Below, piece by piece: positions 58,469-64,000 of a stretch of 64,000 bases of DNA (position 1 is its first letter; every line of letters begins with the position of its first letter). A program made the translations under genes and the position numbers. The notes beneath the pieces were generated by a model. That model was not told the origin of the DNA. It saw nothing but the letters and a program-made list of their open reading frames with translations, and searched no databases. Origin of the DNA: a virus; the IMG/VR virus record IMGVR_UViG_3300044837_000077, positions 1 to 64,000 of that record. One strand, written 5' to 3'.

Positions 58469-58599
58469 GACGCACCGCCAACGGCCCGCGCTAGCTGCGC
58501 CAGCAGGTGCACGAAGAAGGCGCCGACGGGCAGAAACTCCACAGCCCCCGCGGCACAGACGAGAAGGCAGCCCCAGAATTCCAGGCGCGGCAGGCTCAT
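58465..58599 (-). CDS. Small membrane protein
   Basis: A 44-residue protein with a hydrophobic core (FWGCLLVCAAGAVEFLPVGA, then FFVHLLAQLARA). Start and stop overlap the neighbours as ATGA. Likely inserted in the inner membrane. Function unknown. Confidence 0.55.
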   Translation of the reverse strand: MSLPRLEFWGCLLVCAAGAVEFLPVGAFFVHLLAQLARAVGGAS

Positions 58600-58799
58600 G
58601 GAGTCTCTCCTTGAAGTGCCGTGGCGACGACGTATTTGATGGCGGCCAAACTTTCGCCCGGGCGAGCGGGCAGGTCCGCGAGTTCCTCGATGCGCATGAG
58701 TGCTTTCGTGAGGCGCGCGTTCTCAGCCTGCGCGGCGCCGCGCTTCTGGCGCTGGCGGGGGTGGATGGCGGGGACCTCGATGTGAGGAATCTTGCTCAT
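58596..58799 (-). CDS. Small helical early protein
   Basis: A 67-residue protein (MSKIPHIEVPAIHPRQRQKR, then ENARLTKALMRIEELADLPA). Basic and helical. Overlaps both neighbours by ATGA. Confidence 0.5.
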   Translation of the reverse strand: MSKIPHIEVPAIHPRQRQKRGAAQAENARLTKALMRIEELADLPARPGESLAAIKYVVATALQGETP

Positions 58800-59077
58800 G
58801 CCGCGTCCACATCCGAAAAGCCGTTCGTGTTCGCCTCGAACCAATGAGGCGGTCGGTCGTGGCCGGGCAGATCGGTGGGATCAAAGCGGCCGTTGTAGCG
58901 CATCGTGCCGATCAGCCGATTGCCCTGCTTGACCGGCCAGCCGCTGCCGACCTGCGAGCAACCATAGAACTCGCCGCGCTTGTTGCCGCCGTGAACCGCA
59001 GTCCATGCGGCCTCGCCGAGTGCGGGGATCGTGTCGGCGGTAACGGTGCCGACCTTGGGGATTTTGACGGTGAACAT
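58796..59077 (-). CDS. First gene of the leftward early operon
   Basis: A 93-residue protein (MFTVKIPKVGTVTADTIPAL, then GTMRYNGRFDPTDL and HWFEANTNGFSDVDAA). A perfect AAGGAGG lies upstream of the ATG and the PL-type promoter ends about 25 bases before it. Being first and strongly started, it is expected soon after infection. Function unknown. Confidence 0.6.
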   Translation of the reverse strand: MFTVKIPKVGTVTADTIPALGEAAWTAVHGGNKRGEFYGCSQVGSGWPVKQGNRLIGTMRYNGRFDPTDLPGHDRPPHWFEANTNGFSDVDAA

Positions 59078-59103
59078 AGCGCCTCCTTGAACCTGTGGAG
59101 GCG

Positions 59104-59146
59104 AGACTACACAACTGGCGTTGTGCTGTCAACAACGGCGGTTGTG
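59104..59146 (-). promoter_or_regulatory. Leftward early promoter with two operators (PL-like)
   Basis: On the minus strand, -35 TTGACA (59132-59127) and -10 TAGTCT (59109-59104) are spaced by exactly 17 bases. The 16-bp dyad CACAAC-TGGC-GTTGTG (59110-59125) fills the spacer. A second, AACAAC-GGCG-GTTGTG (59131-59146), overlaps the -35. Repressor bound here would block the whole leftward operon. Confidence 0.82.
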
Positions 59147-59190
59147 TTCTGCGGCGAGGCCCTATTTAATGGCCTAAAAACGCTGTTTAC

Positions 59191-59775
59191 TTAGAGAGAT
59201 TTGCCTTGCTGCGGTTTCGCCTCGGCGTCGCGCATCTTGGCCGCTTCGGGCGAATCGATGGTCACCGATCCCTGGTTGAGCTGGGCGAGCGCCCCGTCAA
59301 AGAGCACGGTAAGATTAGGAAGATTCCAGAGCGCGTGAATGACGTCGAAGCGCGCTCCGAAGCCGTTTTGCACCTGGACGGTTTTCCGTCTGGTGGGCTT
59401 TCCGTACTTTGCCGTGAGCTGATCGAGAATTCGTGTCTGATAAGAGATACCTGGCGTCAGAAACGACAATCCAATAAGTGCGCCGTTTTGATCTAGCATT
59501 AAATCCAGACCGAATGACGCCGTAGCGTTGTCAGAGGTGCTGAACTGGTCGACTATTGACGGTGTATCGGCAGAGCTAAAATACACGTAGTGGTGTGTGT
59601 CGCCAGGAAACTTGCCCTCCTTGGTCACGCATGTTTTTTGAACAAAAGGACTCGTAGATTCGCATTCCGGTAGTTGAACCGGTTTGCCGAACTCCAATCC
59701 GAATACTGCGAGATCTGCGCTTCGAGAGACATTGGCCAATAAGAAAAGCACTGCAATTAACGAGAGTTTATTCAT
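59191..59775 (-). CDS. Secreted protein expressed beside the repressor
   Basis: A 194-residue protein with a signal peptide (MNKLSLIAVLFLLANVSRSA) and a periplasmic body (DLAVFGLEFGKPVQLPECES, then LPECE...KTC for a possible disulfide). It lies 21 bases downstream of the repressor gene, same strand, and so is probably made in the lysogen. Candidate lysogenic-conversion or exclusion factor. No family recognised. Confidence 0.65.
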   Translation of the reverse strand: MNKLSLIAVLFLLANVSRSADLAVFGLEFGKPVQLPECESTSPFVQKTCVTKEGKFPGDTHHYVYFSSADTPSIVDQFSTSDNATASFGLDLMLDQNGALIGLSFLTPGISYQTRILDQLTAKYGKPTRRKTVQVQNGFGARFDVIHALWNLPNLTVLFDGALAQLNQGSVTIDSPEAAKMRDAEAKPQQGKSL

Positions 59776-59796
59776 TTCGGACGTTTATCCCTGAAT

Positions 59797-60216
59797 TCAT
59801 CGAGCGATACGACGTTCCCCTGGTGGACGTTCCCCTGATGGCTTGCTTTTTTTTGCAGGTAGGCCCCCATTATCGGCCTCGAAATCTTCGATCATTCTCA
59901 ATACAAGCCGCTCGATGCGCCTTCGTTCAATAGCGGAAACGTGAAGCCATCTGTCCTCGTCAAGAAATGGCCCCGATTTGTTCCCCGTCTTGTCTCCAAT
60001 CTCCCTATCTAACCATTCCGGGTTCACGCCGCACGCGATGGCAAACCACAAGGTGTATTCGCTTTTTCCACTTTTCAACGCCCTTGCGACAGTTTGTTGA
60101 GAAATAGAGGTTTTTACTCCATGCGCCGACAGCTTGTTTTTCACGCGCTCCGCAAGCTCACGCTGATTAATTTCGGCGTGGTCCATCGCCGCCTGGAGAC
60201 GTTTACCGTAGGTCAT
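59797..60216 (-). CDS. Phage repressor (HTH, CI-like)
   Basis: A 139-residue DNA-binding repressor. KRLQAAMDHAEINQRELAER, then a helix-turn-helix with ISQQTVARALKSGKS and FAIACGVNPEWLDREIG typical of phage CI proteins. There is no S24/LexA-type peptidase domain, so RecA-stimulated self-cleavage is unlikely. ATG 60216 is taken; the upstream operator at 60227-60242 lies 11 bases before it, so the transcript may have almost no leader. Confidence 0.82.
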   Translation of the reverse strand: MTYGKRLQAAMDHAEINQRELAERVKNKLSAHGVKTSISQQTVARALKSGKSEYTLWFAIACGVNPEWLDREIGDKTGNKSGPFLDEDRWLHVSAIERRRIERLVLRMIEDFEADNGGLPAKKSKPSGERPPGERRIAR

Positions 60217-60226
60217 TCCCTTAATG

Positions 60227-60291
60227 TACAACCGTTGTTGTAGGGCGCCTAACAATGCGGGTTGTTGCAAAAACAACGGCGGTTGTGTACT
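60227..60291 (+). promoter_or_regulatory. Right operator set and cro promoter
   Basis: Three 16-bp dyads with 6-4-6 spacing: TACAAC-CGTT-GTTGTA (60227-60242), AACAAT-GCGG-GTTGTT (60251-60266) and AACAAC-GGCG-GTTGTG (60272-60287). The third is identical to the left operator at 59131-59146. For the rightward promoter, TTGTTG (60262-60267) and TGTACT (60286-60291) are spaced by 18 bases; transcription would start 2-4 bases before the cro ATG. Confidence 0.78.
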
Positions 60292-60300
60292 CTCCGCTCC

Positions 60301-60537
60301 ATGGCAAAACTCAGGGCGATCGAACGGGCAGTACAGGCAGCGGGCGGACAGGCCGAGCTTGCGCGGCGTCTCACGATCATCATGTCCAAACCCGTCAAGC
60401 AACAGCACGTCTGGAACTGGCTCTACCGCGATTCCGAACTGCCCGCTGAGTACGTCATACCCATCGAGAAGGCCATCGAAAATGCCGTCACGCGGCATGA
60501 ACTGCGGTCCGATATTTACCCCGTAGAAGCCGCTTAG
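60301..60537 (+). CDS. cro: Cro/YdaS-like regulator
   Basis: A 78-residue HTH protein. RAIERAVQAAGGQAELARRL, KPVKQQHVWNWLYRDSELPA and EYVIPIEKAIE are typical of YdaS/Cro-type regulators opposing the repressor. No ribosome site precedes the ATG. The promoter position suggests leaderless or near-leaderless translation. Confidence 0.85.
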   Translation: MAKLRAIERAVQAAGGQAELARRLTIIMSKPVKQQHVWNWLYRDSELPAEYVIPIEKAIENAVTRHELRSDIYPVEAA

Positions 60538-60612
60538 TCGCCGCGCCTCACCGATGGGACAGGGATCTCTCAAACCACACGACGCGACATATTCGCGCTG
60601 GCCTTTTCCATA

Positions 60613-60840
60613 ATGGCAGACGAACTGCGCGACCTGCGGGCCAAAATCAGCGTGCAAACGGACGCGGCCTTAGATGCGCACAGTCGTGTGACGGGGCAGG
60701 ATCGATCGGAACTGGTGCGAGAAATTTTGCATAAGTGGTCACTCGAGCAAATAGCTATCTCCACTTTATTGCATGCTAGGTTGAGAGCCGAGGGAATGGC
60801 AGAGGATGGCGAGGGCGCGTCAGGGAGTGGGCGCCGATGA
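60613..60840 (+). CDS. Ribbon-helix-helix-like protein
   Basis: A 75-residue protein. LRAKISVQTDAALDAHSRVT then GQDRSELVREILHKWSLEQI matches the ribbon-helix-helix pattern. Likely an early transcription regulator. Overlaps the next gene (ATGATG). Confidence 0.65.
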   Translation: MADELRDLRAKISVQTDAALDAHSRVTGQDRSELVREILHKWSLEQIAISTLLHARLRAEGMAEDGEGASGSGRR

Positions 60841-61061
60841 TGCCTTGCGCCAACATCACCGTAGTCTGCCTATCGCCTGGGTGGTTCACCTGTCACCGCT
60901 GCGCCAATGAGTACGGATACGACGGGCGCGGATTTGCATGGCCGTACTACGAAGATTTCATCATCGGTGACGGCGAGCCTTGGCAAGAGCGGGGCGGCTT
61001 CGTGTCTGTCTGCCGTTGCTGCTATCTGGAATTGCTGGCGGCAGAGGCGGTCGCCGCATGA
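60837..61061 (+). CDS. Small Cys-rich early protein
   Basis: A 74-residue protein. SPGWFTCHRCANEYGYDGRG and VSVCRCCYLELLAA give two Cys pairs for a zinc site. Function unknown. Confidence 0.5.
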   Translation: MMPCANITVVCLSPGWFTCHRCANEYGYDGRGFAWPYYEDFIIGDGEPWQERGGFVSVCRCCYLELLAAEAVAA

Positions 61062-61260
61062 TTACGAATACACCTAGGGGCCTTTTGGATCTGCGCAGAT
61101 CCTGGGAAAGTCGGTTGGAAAGCGGCTCGTCTGTCGCCGACGAGTGCAACGGTCCGGTGGCTTCGGCTACGAGGATGCGTTGGGTAAGGGCGCATCCAGT
61201 GCGCTCCGATCAGGACATTGATCGCCACCAGGGAATCTCCTTCATTCAATCAAGGAGAGG

Positions 61261-61374
61261 ATGTCAATCACGCCGAAGCTGTCTGCACGGCGCCGCCAAT
61301 CCCCTGTATACCGTCCAGCCGGGGGTGCGGCACTTATCCAAATACTACGAGCGGGGCAGTCAATCGCAGTTTGA
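61261..61374 (+). CDS. Short frame with strong ribosome site (uncertain)
   Basis: A 37-residue frame (MSITPKLSARRRQSPVYRPA, ending AGQSIAV) after AAGGAGAGG. The same frame reopens after one TGA (61372-61374) and continues to 61680, so this could be an upstream piece of a broken gene. A competing frame (61058-61543) is Arg-rich and looks less protein-like. Coding in 61062-61422 is uncertain, and I see no other clear feature there. Confidence 0.35.
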   Translation: MSITPKLSARRRQSPVYRPAGGAALIQILRAGQSIAV

Positions 61375-61422
61375 GTATCGCCCAGCGGACCGGCGCAGGA
61401 GAAGGCTGACACGACGGCGAAT

Positions 61423-61680
61423 ATGTGCCGCAATTCGTCAGAACCTGTGTCGTGGCGAAAGGGACTCTGCGATGCGATCCCCTTTAGCAAGTCGTCCCCG
61501 CTGCACGGTGCTCCGTCAGCGGGTGCGGCTGTGGCCGATATGACGCCGGCCGCGATCGAACGGATGATTGAACGCTGCGGCCGCCTCATGATCCTGGCTG
61601 ACACCTACGACCGCCGATTGCACTGGTGGTATCGCGTGCAGCACTACGTCGGGCGCCGGCCGAAGGGAGCGCGACGATGA
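61423..61680 (+). CDS. Small early protein, unknown
   Basis: An 85-residue frame; the best part is MTPAAIERMIERCGRLMILA, then YDRRLHWWYRVQHYVGRR from ATG 61540. ATG 61423 or the shorter 61540 could be the start. The stop overlaps the next gene by 4 bases. Function unknown. Confidence 0.45.
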   Translation: MCRNSSEPVSWRKGLCDAIPFSKSSPLHGAPSAGAAVADMTPAAIERMIERCGRLMILADTYDRRLHWWYRVQHYVGRRPKGARR

Positions 61681-62177
61681 GCGCTCGGCTTAGACCCATC
61701 GAAACGGTTTATGCGGGCGTCCGTTTTAGGTCGCGGCAGGAGGCGCGATGGGCCATTCTGTTTGACCGACTGGGACTCGAATGGCAGTACGAGGCCGAAG
61801 GCTACCAACTGCCGTCTCAGTGGTATTTGCCGGATTTCTGGCTTCCGGGCATTCAATGCTTCGCCGAAATCAATGGCATCACGGCGCAGTGGACCACGGA
61901 GGCTTTGCGCAAAGCGACCGAACTTGCCATCGCATCCGGGAAGGTCGTCATTCTCTGCGACGAAATGGACCCCGTGCTCCCGCTCATTCCCGCACTTTGG
62001 CCGCACGCCGGCGAGGCCGATCGATATTTCATTGATCTCCCGCGATCAAGGGTCTGCGGGCGTCCCTGGCATGAACCAGATCCGGATGACTGGGGCCTAG
62101 ATACGGCCATGTTTTGCGCGCATTCGGATGAGTGGATTGCCGCTGTGGACGTCGCTCGTGCCGAGCAGTTCCGATGA
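61677..62177 (+). CDS. PD-(D/E)XK-like phage protein
   Basis: A 166-residue protein. YAGVRFRSRQEARWAILFDR, GLEWQYEAEGYQLPSQWYLP and DFWLPGIQCFAEINGI follow the phage nuclease-fold family ('fRSrlEArwA.f....g...ye.eg..l....Y.PDF.l.....iEvKg'). In the usual E-x-K position this protein has E-I-N, so the Lys is missing and activity may be lost or altered. Overlaps the replication gene. Confidence 0.7.
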   Translation: MSARLRPIETVYAGVRFRSRQEARWAILFDRLGLEWQYEAEGYQLPSQWYLPDFWLPGIQCFAEINGITAQWTTEALRKATELAIASGKVVILCDEMDPVLPLIPALWPHAGEADRYFIDLPRSRVCGRPWHEPDPDDWGLDTAMFCAHSDEWIAAVDVARAEQFR

Positions 62178-62971
62178 ATTTCTTTAAGTACCACATCGGC
62201 GACTACGCCAAAAAAACATCGCATCTGACCTGGGACGAGGACATGGCCTATACCCGGCTGATGCGGGCCTATTACGCGACCGAGAAACCGCTCCCGGCCG
62301 ATCTTGCAGCAGTGATCCGGTTGGCACGCGCCAGAACGAAGGCTCAGAAGACCGCCGTGGAGCAGGTGCTCAGAGAATTCTTCGAGCTGACGGACGCCGG
62401 CTGGAGCAATGGGCGCTGCGAGGAGGAGATAGAGGCGGCGAAAGAATCTTTCGATGAAACCGTGTCGCTCAAGAAAAACGAAAAGGAACGCCAACAGCGA
62501 CATCGAAAAGAGAGAAAGGAATTATTTTCAAGGTTGCGCGCCGCAGGGGTCGTCATGCCGTTCGATACTAACACCGAAACTCTGCGTTTAAGGCTCCAAT
62601 CTCTGAATGGTCACGGTGATGTCACGGTTGACAAGTCACGCTCGTCACGCGTACGTCACGCGAGCTTGTCACACCATGTCACGCGTGACGCAACGGCTAT
62701 CCAGACTCCAGATACCAGACTCCAGGAAGATTCCGAAAGAGAAACTCTTTCGGCTGCGGGGCAGCAGGGCGAGTCGGATCCTAGGAAGACGCTCTGGAGG
62801 TTGGCGGTCACCCTGCTTGGGGACGATTCACGGTCCGTTGTCGGCGCGGCCATCAAGAGGGTGGGTGAGTCCAAAGTCGGGGAAATACTCGGCTCAATGG
62901 CCGTCAAACCGCCAGCAGACCCGAAACCGTATTTCATCAAGGCGACCCAGGAGCGGGGCGTCGTCGTATGA
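62174..62971 (+). CDS. DUF1376-type replication protein
   Basis: A 265-residue protein. MNFFKYHIGDYAKKTSHLTW then DEDMAYTRLMRAYYATEKPL is the DUF1376 N-terminus found in phage replication proteins. A basic helical middle (SLKKNEKERQQRHRKERKEL) follows, then a segment encoded by GTCAC repeats, and a C-terminal helical part (TLWRLAVTLLGDDSRSVVGA). Its coding sequence probably holds the replication origin, as lambda O does. Coupled to the primase-helicase by ATGA. Confidence 0.8.
   Translation: MNFFKYHIGDYAKKTSHLTWDEDMAYTRLMRAYYATEKPLPADLAAVIRLARARTKAQKTAVEQVLREFFELTDAGWSNGRCEEEIEAAKESFDETVSLKKNEKERQQRHRKERKELFSRLRAAGVVMPFDTNTETLRLRLQSLNGHGDVTVDKSRSSRVRHASLSHHVTRDATAIQTPDTRLQEDSERETLSAAGQQGESDPRKTLWRLAVTLLGDDSRSVVGAAIKRVGESKVGEILGSMAVKPPADPKPYFIKATQERGVVV
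62610..62689. repeat. GTCAC iterons, candidate replication origin
   Basis: GTCAC(G) occurs at 62610, 62621, 62635, 62644, 62655, 62668 and 62678, spaced 9-14 bases (about one helical turn). An inverted GTGAC is at 62685. They lie inside the replication gene, where lambdoid iterons are found. Function as ori is inferred. Confidence 0.7.
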
Positions 62972-64000
62972 AAACCTTCGCGGATTTTCGGATCTCGGTA
63001 CCGGCGGCCGCCACGGCCGAATGCGACGTGGTCTGTCCTGAATGCTCACCTCAGCGCAAAAAGAAAAACGCCAAGTGCCTGTCGGTCAACGTCGCGAGCG
63101 GGACCTGGCACTGCCACCACTGCGGCTGGTCCGGCGGATTGCTTCAAGGCAGCCGCAACGACACTCCCGCATGGAATAAACCGACCTTTCGCAAGCCAGC
63201 GCCGATGGCGGAAAAGCGCGAGCCCACGCTGCTCGACTGGTTTGTCGGCCGCGGTATTCCGGCCACGGTGGTCGAGCGCAATCGCATCGGCTCGGTTCGT
63301 GTGTACATGCCGCAGGTCGAGGACCACGTGACTGCGGCCGCTTTCCCATACTTTCGCGGCGATGAATTGGTGAACGTTAAATACCGCGATCGTGACAAGA
63401 ACTTCCGCATGGAAACCGGCGCCGAACGGGTGCTCTATGGTCTGAGCGACATCGAGCCAAAGCGCTGCGTCATCGTCGAAGGCGAGATGGATAAGCTTTC
63501 GGTCGAGACCGCCGGCATCACGAGCTGCGTGTCCGTACCCGACGGTGCGCCGTCCGAGAACACCAAAAACTACGCCAGCAAATTCACGTTTCTAGATGCT
63601 GATGCCGAAACACTAGAAACCGTTGGCGAGTGGATTATCGCGGTCGATAACGACGCCCCCGGCAAGCGTCTCGCCGATGAACTCGCGCGGCGCTTAGGTC
63701 GCGAGAAATGCAAGATGGTCACATGGCCCGGTGACTGCAAGGATGCGAACGATGTGCTGCGTTCCTTCGGCGCAGAGACACTTCGCGAATGCATTGATCT
63801 CGCCACGCCGCTGCCCATCGAAGGTGTATTCAGCGTGCTCGATTTGTCCGAGAAAATTCAGCGTCTCTACGAACACGGCTGGGAAAAAGGCACGACGACG
63901 GGGTGGGGCGAGGTTGACCGGTTCTACACCGTACGACCTGGCGAATTCACCGTCATCACGGGCATGCCGAACTCTGGCAAATCCAACTGGCTCGATGCAC
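62968..64000 (+). CDS. Primase-helicase (partial, runs off window)
   Basis: A phage T7 gp4/Twinkle-like primase-helicase; the first 344 residues are present. An N-terminal zinc finger (CDVVCPEC ... WHCHHCGW), then a TOPRIM domain (RCVIVEGEMDKLSVE, EWIIAVDNDAPGKRLADELA) and the start of the helicase Walker A (VITGMPNSGKSNW). Start ATG overlaps the upstream stop (ATGA). The 3' end is not in the window. Confidence 0.88.
   Translation, partial: MKTFADFRISVPAAATAECDVVCPECSPQRKKKNAKCLSVNVASGTWHCHHCGWSGGLLQGSRNDTPAWNKPTFRKPAPMAEKREPTLLDWFVGRGIPATVVERNRIGSVRVYMPQVEDHVTAAAFPYFRGDELVNVKYRDRDKNFRMETGAERVLYGLSDIEPKRCVIVEGEMDKLSVETAGITSCVSVPDGAPSENTKNYASKFTFLDADAETLETVGEWIIAVDNDAPGKRLADELARRLGREKCKMVTWPGDCKDANDVLRSFGAETLRECIDLATPLPIEGVFSVLDLSEKIQRLYEHGWEKGTTTGWGEVDRFYTVRPGEFTVITGMPNSGKSNWLDA

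Noticed and set aside
61058-61543. 161-residue rightward frame starting MITNTPRGLLDL
   Set aside because: It overlaps the previous stop, but is very Arg-rich and conflicts with the 61261 frame that has a strong ribosome site. Not supported enough to list.

Overview
The window is part of the genome of a temperate, long-tailed (siphovirus-type) phage of a Gram-negative, probably proteobacterial host. No host housekeeping gene is visible. The evidence is an HK97-fold head set, a lambda-like tail set ending in GTA-like tail-tip genes (DUF2460, DUF2163, NlpC/P60, hub), a nested Rz/Rz1 spanin pair (needs an outer membrane), a tyrosine integrase beside the 3' half of a tRNA-Arg(ACG) gene (attP), a repressor/cro switch, and a replication gene with iterons. 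Because attP lies inside the window with phage genes on both sides, this looks like the circular or virion form rather than an integrated prophage. The window ends inside a primase-helicase gene.

Layout. 29-16023 (+): packaging, head and connector genes. The terminase large subunit carries a class 3 intein. Fibre-like genes lie between terminase and protease, and the portal follows the capsid gene. 16016-34025 (+): tape measure, tail tip and adhesins, including a 1267-residue DUF2460-GH71-lectin fusion. 34036-37108 (+): lysis genes and the end of the late operon at a strong hairpin terminator. 37121-40968 (-): glycosyltransferase/methyltransferase island. 41162-44475 (-, one gene +): small genes, attP, integrase, DUF4224 protein. 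44472-59077 (-): long, tightly overlapped early operon with recombination genes (RecE-like nuclease, Sak4-like ATPase), a PAPS-reductase-like enzyme, a proteasome-like hydrolase, three HNH genes and many small zinc-ribbon proteins. 59104-60291: paired operator/promoter regions around a repressor and a secreted-protein gene. 60301-64000 (+): cro, small genes, PD-(D/E)XK-like protein, DUF1376 replication protein with iterons, primase-helicase.

How it fits together. The repressor and Cro-like protein probably compete for five related 16-bp operators (arms AACAAC/GTTGTG, 4-bp spacer) that cover a leftward promoter with a TTGACA -35 box and a nearly leaderless cro promoter. The leftward transcript would express the early operon. 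The rightward one leads into replication. The late strand encodes the virion and lysis functions. Homing elements are abundant: one intein, four HNH-type genes and one HNH-deleted remnant. Two HNH-related sites show in-frame fusion to, or truncation of, a neighbouring gene. The glycan island lies between the lysis genes and attP, a usual place for lysogenic-conversion genes, but virion glycosylation is also possible.
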